From Branchiostoma floridae (lineage: Eukaryota; Chordata; Leptocardii; Amphioxiformes; Branchiostomatidae), in assembly GCF_000003815.2 (NCBI RefSeq), contig NC_049989.1, forward strand, positions 1 to 64,000: DNA of 64,000 nt. Direction: 5' to 3'. The position numbers and the translations under genes were made by a program. The notes under the pieces were generated by a model, which was given only the letters and a program-made list of their open reading frames with translations, searched no databases and was not told the DNA's origin. Below, one piece after another: positions 16,619 through 27,127 of this stretch; the first letter of the stretch is position 1, and each line of letters starts with the position of its first letter.

Positions 16619-16938
16619 AGGGGGCGCGGATGAATACTGTATTCTGCGACCTTGTGGACGTGCTGACACCGTACTGTCACCGTACTGACTGGGACCACAA
16701 CAGTGGGGCTGTCGGGTTCCCGTCTCTGCAGCCAGCCCAAGTCGTCACTGGGTACAGCGAGCACACTTCCATCGTGCCACACCTCATCTGGAACTACAGC
16801 ACACCTCCAGTGTACGAAATACTTGTTCCTAGAGACAAAGGAGAGGCAGTGTTTTCAGGATATGGTGCTGTCGTCCGCCCCCCTCCCACCCCAGCACCGG
16901 ATAACAACAGAATCAAAGTTCGTATCAAATTGATGTGA
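16619..16938 (+). CDS. Possible terminal exon, unknown product
   Basis: After a TTTGGAACAG acceptor-like site an open frame of just over 100 codons runs to a TGA at 16936-16938. An AATAAA lies about 45 bp further (16984-16989). It contains TDWDHNSGAVGFPS and a Pro-rich tail VVRPPPTPAPDNN. The composition looks protein-like and not like the repeats around it. I recognise no family, and no partner exon is seen, so it could also be a decayed element. Confidence 0.3.
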
Positions 16939-16989
16939 TAGAAAATATATATGGCGAGAATCTATTTTTGGCTAGTGTGAATTAATAAA

Positions 16990-18390
16990 TGTAGACTCGG
17001 CAAGTGTACCGTTACGAAAGCACGTGTTTTAGTGCTGTGAAACGTTTAGAGTTAAGGGTTTTTGGTTTCTAACTATAAAGTATAATCTAAGTTCTATATT
17101 TAGCTTATCACGAATATCAGAAACTCAGAGCCAAACCAGTTTGATTACTATTTGTGAGCCGTGTTTATTCAATAAATGATATAACATCTATTGGCATAAT
17201 ACCGCCACGTTAACTGCGATTTCACGAGCGATACTAATTTGGCAAATGAACAACGCATCATTTTCTCCAGTTACATGTTGCTGTTACAGCTTACCTTTGC
17301 CACTTCCTTTGTGTATCTTTTTTGTCTCTCTTGTCCTGCTAAAAGCGTAATATCGTAATTGTAACACACCGTGGAATTGCAGGGAGAACGGGTGCGTGGT
17401 TGGGAGGGGGATCCATAATACCGCCAGGAAGAAACAAGGCACAATTAACTGCCGCTATGTACCTTTATCAAGTTTATGCATCCTCTCTTGTTTCTTTCTT
17501 GTTACTAATTGCACAAAACAAAAAACTGCATGACCATGAGCATACAAAAAAAATAATGAGAAAACGTGTACTGTCAAAAAATTTTCATTCAACTTTGGTC
17601 CGTCGCAACTGCAATGACTTCTTTTAACTGCTAGCGTAGATAAAAATGGCGGAAAAATGGCGGCGTACGTTCAGTTTTGCCTGTTCAACCGTAGTTCCGG
17701 GCTAGTATGCAACGGTTCCTCACACTTTTACACGAATTGTACGTCACCAAAAGAAATTTAATATTGCTGTTGAATCATGCTCGTCTTGTGCCGTGAGCAG
17801 GTTTGATTGTTATTTACAAATCTGGTGATAAACGTGACAGTGTGTTCATCCCACGACGAGCTCGCCTGCTCCGAAAATGGACTCAAAACCTTTTGCCTTC
17901 TTGTCTTCGAATGCATCATTATCGAAGGCTTTTCAAACCTGTGTTGAACGTGTGGATGTCTGAAGTGTGCATACCTCGAAAATTACTATTGCTGCACAAG
18001 TAGATCTCTTTAAATTTATTTGGCGGTATTATGATAATGGATGTTACTAGTATTCGAGTAACATATAATATAAGGTGCTTGCACTGTGCTCTTGCAATCA
18101 TTACCAATCCCTGATACAGTACTATTGGAAGGTGATGGACTTTACAACATAATAAAACCATCTCTACTGTATCTGTATCAGTTGATGCTCTGCCAGTTAT
18201 TGGTAGCTTGGAAACAACACTTTGCACAGAGCAATCAAAGAGCGATATATACTGCAGACGTATTTAGCAGACAAGCAAATTATCTCTACTACAAGCCAAG
18301 AGACAGCTTTTTTTCAAAAGCACTTGTTTGGAAATGTCTGGACAATTTACTTAGTTAGTTTGCACATATTTCTTGACTATTTCTTGTTGC
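16990..18390. other. Non-coding; probable 5' region of the Q/P-rich gene
   Basis: No coding exon supported. Near the middle (17645-17665) are two ATGGCGG motifs, described separately. The open frames at 17400, 17803, 18086 and 18222 have no splice or family support. Confidence 0.4.
17645..17665 (+). promoter_or_regulatory. Tandem YY1-type motif (AAAATGGCGG x2)
   Basis: AAAATGGCGG and AAAATGGCGGC occur 12 bp apart. YY1 sites of this form commonly lie just downstream of transcription starts. They sit 0.75 kb upstream of the spliced coding exon at 18393 and may mark its 5' non-coding exon. Inference only. Confidence 0.3.
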
Positions 18391-18392
18391 AG

Positions 18393-18932
18393 GATTGCGA
18401 TGGCAGACCCCCAGCCCCAACCTCCAGCAGAAAAAGCTGGGCCACAACAGATGCTGTTTGGACAGAACCAACAGGAAACAGGGCTGAGGGGTGTTCAGTT
18501 TACACCACAGTACATCAGGAGAGCTCAGCCAGGCATGCAGTTCAGACTTCCACAGGCAGATGGCATGCAGGGTAGTGTGCAATACAGACCTCAGCTTCAG
18601 TATCAGGACCACTTTTCTTGCCAACAATCTGCTCGGAATGCAATGATGGCTTCCGGTCCACGAGTGCCTTTGATGAGAATACCTGGAGATCCCAGCATGC
18701 AGCAGAACTCACATGGGGACATTTCTCAATGTGGACAACAGGTCTGGTCAAATCCACTGCAGTCTAGAGTTCCTCAGAATAGGAAAAGTGGCTGGAGCCA
18801 GGAGTGTAGGAGATTAGCTCACACTGCAGTGTTTGGTGCAGCTGCCGCTAAAAATGGTCCCTGCACGGGAACATTCGGGACATTTCCGGCACATCATCAC
18901 AAACAGTACAAATGTGCTGCTGCGGAGAGCAG
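18393..18932 (+). CDS. Q/P-rich protein, first coding exon (partial)
   Basis: The exon follows a TTTCTTGTTGCAG acceptor. Seven bases of leader precede the start codon at 18400 (MADPQPQPPAEKAGPQQML). The frame runs 177 codons to an AGCAG|GTGGGT donor at 18932, phase 2. The encoded stretch is low in hydrophobic residues and rich in Gln, Pro, Arg and Met (RAQPGMQFRLPQADGMQGS), so it is probably disordered. I cannot name it. A 34-bp piece (18768-18801) is repeated exactly at 19596-19629, which hints that part of the exon arose from, or seeded, a local repeat. No phase-matched next exon was found before the gaps at 20280 and 21521. Confidence 0.45.
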
Positions 18933-19079
18933 GTGGGTTCACTAGTCTGTACTCTGGTACCAGTGATAGTCAAACATGGCTTTTTTTCCCCATTTTGGTG
19001 CATTTTGCGCTGAAATGCTCTGAGAATGATGGCCTGCATGTTGTTCTGCTGTCTTGGTTGTTATTTCAACACATGTAGT

Positions 19080-19555
19080 AACACTGCAGTCGTGCCATAC
19101 ATTATGTCTTTAGTGTGGCCAGTAATATAAAAGTTTGTGATCGAAGCAGGTCATATCTATGACATAGTGTCATACTATAATGTCATTAACCCTCTGGTGG
19201 ATACTATTACACCCTGCTTCAGGAATTTTACATAGAATATATTTACAGTCCAAAGTAACATCAGATATCTTTTTAAAAACTTTTACAGAACTGTCCCCAT
19301 GTCTTACAATGTTACAGTTATAAACACGAGGCTAAAACATGGCTAGATTGTGGCTTTCATCACTGTTGTATGTAATGAACACTCAGCTACAGTCGCTGGT
19401 AGCATCTTCATGGTAGCACGAGAATTCAGCTGCATAAGTCACCAAAAATCTCCTGATAACCTTGTAAAACATGTCCACCATGTAAACATGAAAACAAGCT
19501 GTTTCCCAAGATATGCCAGGGATTGCCGATGAGTAGCAATTAATTGTTAGTTATT
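19080..19555. other. Non-coding, intron-like
   Basis: I see nothing in this stretch beyond unremarkable AT-rich sequence; presumably intron of the Q/P-rich gene. Confidence 0.4.
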
Positions 19556-19597
19556 CTTGGACCAGTAAGCCTTTTTAAAAAGACTTACTGGTCCAAG
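19556..19597. repeat. Perfect 14-bp-arm hairpin
   Basis: CTTGGACCAGTAAG (19556-19569) is answered by its exact complement at 19584-19597. The loop CCTTTTTAAAAAGA is itself nearly palindromic, so almost the whole 42 bp can pair. Confidence 0.8.
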
Positions 19598-19626
19598 TTC
19601 CTCAGAATAGGAAAAGTGGCTGGAGC

Positions 19627-20041
19627 CAGCTGGATGGATTGGTTTCATACTTGGTAGGGTGTGACAAAAACTGGAAATGATTAGTGGTTTCCCTTGGTAC
19701 TGCAGCAAAGCTTCCAGTTTTGATATCTTGTGTTCTGAAGAAGCTATGGACATGATTTCTCTTGGAGAAAGTGTTAGGTAAGAACTGAACTGAACTGAAC
19801 TGAAGCCCCAAAATGTATGGCCGCCTGTCCATATAATCAGTTATGTTTTCACTAGCGTTTGTTTTACAACAAAATCACTCAAGAACAGCTGGATGGATTG
19901 GTTTCATACTTGGTAGGCTGTGACAAAAACTGGAAATGATTAGTGGTTTCCCTTGGTACTGCAGCAAAGCTTCCAGTTTTGATATCTTGTGTTCTGAAGA
20001 AGCTATGGACATTATTTCTCTTGGAGAAAGTGTTAGGTAAG
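19627..20041 (+). repeat. Two near-identical 156-bp direct repeats
   Basis: 19627-19782 and 19886-20041 differ at two positions by eye (G/C near 19659 and G/T near 19754). The offset is 259 bp. Each starts CAGCTGGATGGATTGG and ends GTGTTAGGTAAG. The unit includes CCCTTGGTACTGCAGCAAAG, tying it to the repeat fused to the decoy kringle exons. Confidence 0.85.
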
Positions 20042-20279
20042 CCCTTGTGACATAAGTTTGGGCCCCCTAGTGGCTAGTTGGAATTGGAGTGGCATTTTTG
20101 TGAAAAATTTCAGAAGAGGAGAACTCAAAGGAAAAAATGGATGTTCATGATTTTGGGGTTGTTATGGTAGCATAGAAATGTACAAATGAAATGTAAATTA
20201 TGGAAAATAGAGGACATTTGCATAATTCTATCATACCAGTTTTTGTCAACGTATCTATTGTCCCAGAAATGATATGGTC

Positions 20280-20379
20280 NNNNNNNNNNNNNNNNNNNNN
20301 NNNNNNNNNNNNNNNNNNNNNNNNNNNNNNNNNNNNNNNNNNNNNNNNNNNNNNNNNNNNNNNNNNNNNNNNNNNNNNN
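20280..20379. other. Assembly gap (100 N)
   Basis: Placeholder gap in the position where the next exons of the SWIM/YqaJ-type gene would be expected. Confidence 0.95.
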
Positions 20380-20715
20380 TCTCAAAGATCCCCGGATGTA
20401 ATACCCATTGTATAGCTGGAACCTGAAAGTGAAATTCCCTATTTAGAATTTCTGACATAGAAAGCACAAATGAATTACATCTCTAATATGACACTATCTC
20501 GCATTGACTGAACATTTAGACTGTCACACTTTGCAGAAATATTTAGACTCCTGGTATTGTTTAAATCCAAATAAAGATCAGAGCTACACTTGCTCTGGGA
20601 TTATTATGGTACATGTTCCAATATACAGGGTAATGTTGTCTCTTTGTGTGCCTTAATTACCTACGAAAAATGGCTTCCTGCAAGTGTACACTGTACTAGT
20701 TTTCAGTTAACTCAC

Positions 20716-23045
20716 TTGGCTCAAATCCTTGCAGTCATATTGCATGACCTTCCGTACTGCAGTGGTGGGGTTTGATGCATGAAGGACATCATGCATGGAT
20801 GTAGAAGTCACACGACCCTTGCGTTGCTGACGCCATAAAGCAGACTTGGACTGCCCCACTGTAGCTTTGTTGAGGTTTGTGATTTGCTCGGGGTTGCACC
20901 GAACATCCTCAAGGATGCTGTCTACACTAACACTAGTAACAGGGACTTTGGCTGGATGACAAGACCTGTATACCACAGGGGGAAGCGTCTCTGTGTTGAC
21001 ATCTGACTCATCTTCTGATGCTGTGTCTGTGTCCTCCTCCTCTTTAATGACAGCACTGGCAGTGGGACACAGCTTCCTCAGTTGTGAGAAAGCAGAAGCG
21101 ACCTCTTCTTCACTGAGTGGTGGCACATCACACTGCGGCTTCCGGCGCGCCTTCTTGATCTGGACTCCATGTTTAGGGTGCGAAAAGTCCATGTCCTCAG
21201 CCCTTTGTGGATCAACCTGAAAGAAATAATCCACAAAATGAATTATCAATAATATATGTGAGAAAAAGCATTATACAGTGGCCATGTCAGATATTACACT
21301 TTACAAAGAGGAACATCTTAGCCTGCAGTCCAACCTTGTGCTTTAGTTCGCTCCCAAAGGTCGCTACCCCATGGCATTGACGGGGTAGCCACCGTTGGGA
21401 GTGGACTAAAGCACAACAAGGCTGGACTCCAGGCTAGGAACATCTACTATATTGCTGTAAATCTATAGTGTAGTGCTATATATTGTGAATTGGATACATG
21501 TAAATGCCACATGATTTTGTNNNNNNNNNNNNNNNNNNNNNNNNNNNNNNNNNNNNNNNNNNNNNNNNNNNNNNNNNNNNNNNNNNNNNNNNNNNNNNNN
21601 NNNNNNNNNNNNNNNNNNNNNNNNNNNNNNNNNNNNNNNNNNNNNNNNNNNNNNNNNNNNNNNNNNNNNNNNNNNNNNNNNNNNNNNNNNNNNNNNNNNN
21701 NNNNNNNNNNNNNNNNNNNNNNNNNNNNNNNNNNNNNNNNNNNNNNNNNNNNNNNNNNNNNNNNNNNNNNNNNNNNNNNNNNNNNNNNNNNNNNNNNNNN
21801 NNNNNNNNNNNNNNNNNNNNNNNNNNNNNNNNNNNNNNNNNNNNNNNNNNNNNNNNNNNNNNNNNNNNNNNNNNNNNNNNNNNNNNNNNNNNNNNNNNNN
21901 NNNNNNNNNNNNNNNNNNNNNNNTTGAATATTTCTCTATATACACATTTCTTTTAGCATTATCTACATCTACATGATGATATGTGTTAGTATACTCACTC
22001 TCAGGAACTGTTGATAACTCCAAATTACCTAGAAAACGAAACACATCAACAAGTAAAACCTGCAACAAGAACATCAACAAGAAGAAATGCATTTGCAACA
22101 GGTACAAATACAACTGGAAACCATCAAGCACAAGAACATGAACCAAGGAAAAAAATTAAGACAGTTATCTTGCCACATACAAACTGCATGGTCGCTCCTC
22201 CCTGGAAATATACGGAGGAACATTTACAGGTGAGTACTAGTTTGACTTTCATTATTTCTAAAACTGTTTCTTGCCATGGACCTCATCTGACGAGAACACT
22301 GTTAGATAAAAATGTGACTTTTTGGATATGATGGTCAATGCAGTTATATTACCTACCCTGCCATACAAGTGCAGTGAGCTGCCATGACATAACCCTCTTT
22401 TTTGGTCAAACACACCCATGGGTTGTGAGGAGTCTCTGTTACTCTCTGTCCTGAAACACAAATGTAACAGAAAAAAAAGATAATACAGTAAATATAAAAA
22501 CGTATCTGACAGTTAAATACTAATCACGCATCTCATTCTTCATCTTCAAGAGTTCTCACTACAGGTACATGTAAGTAGAAATATTGTTCCAATGCACTCC
22601 AACACCCACCTGGCACAACCTTGGCCTTAAGGAAGCAGACCTTCACATTTTTTCCAATAGGGTGGTACCTGCACTCCCTCACATGGCCACTTATAAAGAG
22701 ATTGTACGCCTCCAGGGATTTATAGGCTTTCATGGCTTCTCCGTTAAACGGACCTGGAGCCTCGATTAGGTAGGTGTAGATGCACCCATAGTCCGTATCT
22801 GGCCAGAGGCTCAAATCATCCTTCCAACCTGTATAACATACAAATGATAATAAACATAACGTTACGTAGCCAGAATTTCTAGAGATTAGCAACAAACACA
22901 TTTACACGTACTCATGTTTTTGTAACCTTTATCTGACACAAAAATCTACCTTATCAAAATCTAGAAACACATGTACACATGATCCTCACCTGTCAGACTG
23001 TATGGGTCAGGTAGGCGTACACCGTCACCAGTCACCGCCGAACCA
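20716..23045 (-). CDS. SWIM zinc-finger / YqaJ-type nuclease protein, N-terminal part
   Basis: Exons in order: from the gap edge at 23045 to 22990 (LPDPYSLTG); 22828-22610 (GWKDDLSLWPDTDYGCIYTY, KAYKSLEAYNLF); 22450-22357 (AAHCTCMAG, the CxC half of a SWIM zinc finger); 21216-20716 (167 codons, acidic and Ser/Thr-rich, then VGQSKSALWRQQRKGRVTS). Phases 1,1,2 are consistent up to the gap at 21521-21923, which should hold the CxH half of the finger. The last exon starts and ends in phase 0. The final segment matches the lead-in to YqaJ/lambda-exonuclease-like domains known from multi-copy invertebrate proteins. The catalytic core itself is not in view: the frame ends at a GTGAGT donor, and the region to the left is repeats and a gap. 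It is either truncated by assembly or a pseudogene. DNA binding and nuclease activity are inferred from the family only. Confidence 0.7.
21310..21445. mobile_element. 118-bp foldback element with 9-bp target duplication
   Basis: The element 21319-21436 starts TAGCCTG and ends CAGGCTA. Its arms (AACCTTGTGCTTTAG... and ...CTAAAGCACAACAAGG) pair over about 50 bp. GGAACATCT is present directly on both sides (21310-21318 and 21437-21445). A 9-bp duplication with a fully foldback structure is the signature of Mutator-type non-autonomous elements. Confidence 0.7.
21521..21923. other. Assembly gap (403 N)
   Basis: A sized gap within the SWIM/YqaJ-type gene. It should contain the exon with the rest of the SWIM finger. 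Confidence 0.95.
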
Positions 23046-23145
23046 NNNNNNNNNNNNNNNNNNNNNNNNNNNNNNNNNNNNNNNNNNNNNNNNNNNNNNN
23101 NNNNNNNNNNNNNNNNNNNNNNNNNNNNNNNNNNNNNNNNNNNNN
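23046..23145. other. Assembly gap (100 N)
   Basis: Placeholder gap that cuts the most upstream visible exon of the SWIM/YqaJ-type gene. Confidence 0.95.
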
Positions 23146-24390
23146 AATGTAGCTGTTTGAAGAACTCATATTGATTAAACGTATTAATTAAACCACATTA
23201 GGAACAGAAATATAACAGCCCGGAACGGATGACAGAAAGCCCGTACGGCGGGAAAATCAAAACAACCGGAAACACATGACGGAAGTCAAGAGGGCAAGGG
23301 TCATTTTCTCCCAAAATATTACACAAGAAAAAAAAAAAAAAGACTAAGAAGTAGTGAAAAAAATACAAAATCTGAAAAAATCCCATGGATGCGATAAAAA
23401 CGTGGCTGAAAATGCGCAAATTCGCGTAAACAGTACGATCTGCTTCCGCGCCGGTATGCTAATTAGTAATCTGATCTCCTAACGCTTTTTGCCTACCAGT
23501 CAGCGCTCGTGCGCCGAATACCCCGGATGTAAACAATAACAGCGATTGCTCGTATTCTATATACATACTTGTCAATAAATGTCTTACCACCAGTGCTGCA
23601 GAGGTTTGTAAGTTTGTGTATGTGTATTAAGTCTGATGTGCATTTTGAACATGGAAGGTGTAGCTGATTTGATGTGTTGTGGGAATGTGTTGTAAGACTT
23701 TACACACCTGTACAAGAATGTCTTGGACAAGTAGATATTCATATTTCCTCCAAGTTAAGATAACCACATCCGTTTATATTTTTATGGTTACACTAACTGG
23801 AATTTGAAGGCAGATGGTCTTGGAAAGTTTAAAGTTATACTAACCAGGAAAGAAATCCTGAGGTCCCAGAGTATGTAGATCGAGCAAAAATAAGCATAGA
23901 CTTTGCACATGGGAATATACCCCTGGGGTCCATTGGGACGAGGTTTTAAGACGATATACATCACTTAAAATTGTCACAAATGGCGCCTTTTATTCCAAAA
24001 ACAACAACCAAAAGCAATCAAACTGTAGATTACCTTGCTGTAGTCTCTGCACAACTCAGAGGTTATAGAAGCGAAAAAGGTGCAACCCTCTACACAATAA
24101 GACTTTGGGAAGATCATTACTAATACATGTACTAGCAAAAAAATATTTGCAGTATGCCCTCTTCATACTACTAGAACAGTGACGAAACTGGGAGCCTTTC
24201 AGTAGGTGTTGCAACAGGCTACCCACGCAATGTAGTCGAATGAGAGTATGTGGGTGTCTACATCAAGTTGAACCATTTACATTCTACCAACTTCAAAACA
24301 TCAGCCCACGTCTACAGATGGATTAACATGATTTATGCATGGTGTTGTTCATCATTTAATAACGTACAGTACACATGTCACAAGTAAAAC
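23146..24390. other. Non-coding stretch
   Basis: No exon supported. A stretch near 23520-23560 (CCGGATGTAAACAATAACAG, then CGATTGCTCGTA) resembles 8957-8990, so it is another dispersed repeat piece. Confidence 0.45.
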
Positions 24391-24490
24391 NNNNNNNNNN
24401 NNNNNNNNNNNNNNNNNNNNNNNNNNNNNNNNNNNNNNNNNNNNNNNNNNNNNNNNNNNNNNNNNNNNNNNNNNNNNNNNNNNNNNNNNN
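24391..24490. other. Assembly gap (100 N)
   Basis: Placeholder gap that truncates the Mutator-like transposase exon. Confidence 0.95.
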
Positions 24491-24815
24491 TTGTCAACTG
24501 GTCGTCTGTTGCGAATATGAGGTGCCTCGACGTCGCTGCCGTTAATTTATTTCTGTAGAATGCGTCTGGGATGAAAGCGGTGTCAAAGTCAAAGTCCAAA
24601 TCGGTGGGGTCTGAAGGTCGCAGCTTTTGGCGGTGTCGGTTGGCAATACGGGCTAGGTTGGCTGGGTTCCCGATAGGGCACGGGGCATCTTGGTCCACCA
24701 TGTACTGGACGATGACTTCGTCTAATAGATTGCCGCATGTTGCGAACAGGTTTGCCTCGGCCCGTTTCTTAACCTCGGCGGTGATTTGGACGAGTTTTTT
24801 CCGTACCGGGTTCAC
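24491..24815 (-). mobile_element. MULE-type transposase fragment (N-terminal)
   Basis: After a CGCCCCAG acceptor at 24816 a frame of 108 codons runs into the gap. It reads VNPVRKKLVQITAEVKKRAE near the start, then IGNPANLARIANRHRQKLRP, and ends RHLIFATDDQLT. The layout (basic helix, 'N-anlaR-anr-R', then 'HL-FATd-Ql') is that of FLYWCH/MULE transposase-like proteins just ahead of the DDE domain, where a 'yiDGTFk' motif should follow. The catalytic part is not in view. Intact frame, so possibly a young copy. The call rests on motif memory, not a search. Confidence 0.5.
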
Positions 24816-24839
24816 CTGGGGCGAGATGGTATAAATAGT

Positions 24840-25640
24840 TGGGGCGAGTCGACCTGTTACCTTTCTATTGGAGCTCTAAACGTAATGAAGTAGATTTCTA
24901 GCGAGGTCAACGCCCATGAAGCCGGTTCTTTCAGATGCAAAGTAACCACTAAACCGGTGGCACGCGAGTGTCAGGGAGGAATGTTTCACACCTATTGTCC
25001 GTCGATTACTATCTGTTAAATACCGCCAATACATTACAAAGGAAATCTTTGTAGGGCTTCCTTTAGTTTGCAGCATGTATTTTTGTGAGCTGGTCCCTTT
25101 AATTACTGGTAATATATAGAATAGAGGTACGGACTGAAGAATCAACAGACAACACGACTTGAGTACATAACGTAACGTAACACCTTCGTTTGAATAATTA
25201 TAAGAAGATTAACAAATGAAATAAACCAAAAGAAGCAGAATGACCGATTATATAGTGTGTGATTTACGCTGGCTGTATTACATGTAACAAAATGGATCTT
25301 ATTTTCGTGAATAGACCATCCTTGGCATAACGAAGCATATGCTGCGAAACATATCGCTTTGTTTACTTATTTATTCATTATTGTAACTTTGTGTAGTGTG
25401 CAAAACACATCACTGTTCTCAACTGAGTACCAAGGTCTCCGGGGCGCTATTTAGCACACGACACTGTTTTGGGACTGCCCAAAAATTACATGTAACGTTT
25501 ATAGTTTATGTTTGGACAGTAACAATTATAAAGTTGTTTCTGTGTGGTCCCTGTTGACTCTGTCTTCAAGCGGGGGGAGGGGTTACGTGCCGATGACCTC
25601 GTTCGGTGGCAAGGGGTGATTGTCTCCAGCAGCCTTGCCC
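24840..25640. other. Non-coding stretch
   Basis: I find no supported exon. It carries TAACGTAACGTAAC near 25170. Confidence 0.4.
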
Positions 25641-26070
25641 ATATACTGTCCGTGTCTAATGGGTGGATAATAAAAATCACCGTCCTTTTGGAGTTTGCCA
25701 CCCGAACACACACCCCGAACCTATTGACATGGTAACCGTCAGGACTGTATAGAGCTGTCTTTGTCAATCCCATGTTTGATAGGTTATTATTGTCAGCGAT
25801 GTGCACGTAGTTGGTCTCTTCAGTAATGACCTTGAGGAATTAGTTCACATTGTCGCCTATCTGTTGCAGATCAGGGTCATCCCTTTGGAGGTATGTAGGA
25901 TAGCACGATTTCGGTTTGCGGAAATTTGTCGTGTGTTGTCTGGGTTGGCTTGCGGAAGCGCTCTGAAACTGAAGTTGGGTCTCGCGTATTTCGGACGCCA
26001 TTGGTACTCACGTGAAACAGAACAACCTTTGGATCTGCAATTCTTGGGCGCTGCACGTGCTCTGTAGCTT
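25640..26070 (-). pseudogene. SGNH-hydrolase-like domain of a retroelement, decayed
   Basis: Reading minus from about 26060, the frame gives PKVVLFHVSTNGVRN, matching the 'vvlfHvGTND' block of SGNH esterases. Further on it gives EIVLSYIPPK, then VHIADNNNLS, and YSPDGYHVNRFGV, the 'D-H' end block with histidine in place. An in-frame stop sits between the second and third blocks. Such esterase domains occur in first ORFs of CR1-type LINEs and other retroelements. A host esterase gene is unlikely given the stop and the transposon surroundings. Confidence 0.5.
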
Positions 26071-26422
26071 CTGTTATGGTAAACGTCGTTTATCTTTTCA
26101 CACATTTGTCAGGGTACATGTACAGGGTGTTGGTTTTAATGCTCTTTGTGTTAAGGTCACGAGTTTCTCAAAGTCATGTGTGTCACTGCCACATGGCAGG
26201 GCAAAGATGCTCCAATTCAATCTGACCCATACTGGGTTAATGGCCTTTAAGGTAGCTGATGCTTGATCCGAGAACCTTCGTTTGTTTTCTGGTAGTGGTG
26301 ACAAGTGTTGGAGAAATGATTTATAATCGTTCCTATCCTTTACAGGGCCACCATTATATTCCTATCCTCTCTTTTTTTATTTCTGCTCATGCTCTATTAC
26401 CTTGGCTTTCGTCGTGTTTTCT

Positions 26423-26830
26423 CTAAACAAACCCAATTAAATACAGTATTGACAACAATTCAAAGGAATATAATTCAGAATAGAACTTAACCTCGTCTGA
26501 TAAAATATAGTTCGGATCAGAAGTGAATTCACCGGAGGGTCTTTTGTTTCTCTGTACATTTTTCCTGGCATAATTTCTATTGAATAAATTCATAAGATGT
26601 TTAGTACACCGTTCCCCCTTTTTCATCCAGTGTGATTTAGATCCTATCAGCAGGCCATTTAAACGCGAATTATGAAGATATTCCATTTGTTTTTGCTTAC
26701 AAGACAATTCGTCCAGGAAGATGCGGTGGTGCAGCTGTTAATCTGCCTTCGTAGTGTGTTAATGTCATCAATAAGTTGTTTCTCTCGAATCAAGTACTGC
26801 TTTTTCTTCCGGCTAGAATAATCTATGCAA
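26423..26830 (-). mobile_element. LINE ORF2 fragment, endonuclease-RT linker
   Basis: Two frames joined by a frameshift. The first, to the right, gives SRKKKQYLIREKQLIDDINT. The second gives GLLIGSKSHWMKKGERCTKH then LMNLFNRNYARKN and FYSELY. This is the 'iRsrakWie-GEknTkyFlnLekrn...fY--LY' signature of L1/Tx1-like non-LTR retrotransposons. It is a short fragment without reverse transcriptase catalytic motifs. Confidence 0.65.
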
Positions 26831-26904
26831 TGCCCTCATTAAAAGCATATTGCCGCAGCCCATACTGTTTGCTGTGTTTACGTTATTGTCAACAAACTCA
26901 GACA

Positions 26905-27125
26905 TTAGTTGATGATGACATCAGTAGCAACGCCGCTCTCCATGCCTGAGGAGGCTTCTTCGATGAACTCGAGAAGCTGAGTCTCGCAGGAGCGGTGCTC
27001 GCGGAAGCCGTGTTGTTGAGTGGAGGTGATGCATGATGGCACTGACAAGGACGTGTTCAAGGATTTTGGCACGAACGCTGGTAGGGTAGATGGGGCGGTA
27101 GTTGGATGCCTTGTAGTGTTCTCAA
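26905..27125 (-). mobile_element. LINE reverse transcriptase fragment
   Basis: The frame reads YKASNYRPI, then KILEHVLVSAIM, then QHGFREHRSCETQLLEFI and TDVII, matching the 'NYRPIsLts...k-lE-v....QhGFR--rsc-tqLl...dvi-lDfskAFD' region of CR1/jockey-like reverse transcriptases. One frameshift occurs before the QHGFR block. At its right edge (27125-27128) it abuts the tyrosine-recombinase frame of the neighbouring element directly. Confidence 0.65.
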
Positions 27126-27127
27126 CC

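Noticed and set aside
21463-22146. Long frames through the 403-N gap
   Set aside because: Mostly unknown bases; the frames are artefacts of N translation.
22045-22228. Possible plus-strand exon (RTSTRRNAFATGTNTTGNHQ...) ending at a GTGAGT donor
   Set aside because: The only good acceptor does not match the phase of the Q/P-rich exon, and it is antisense to the SWIM/YqaJ gene; no family recognised.
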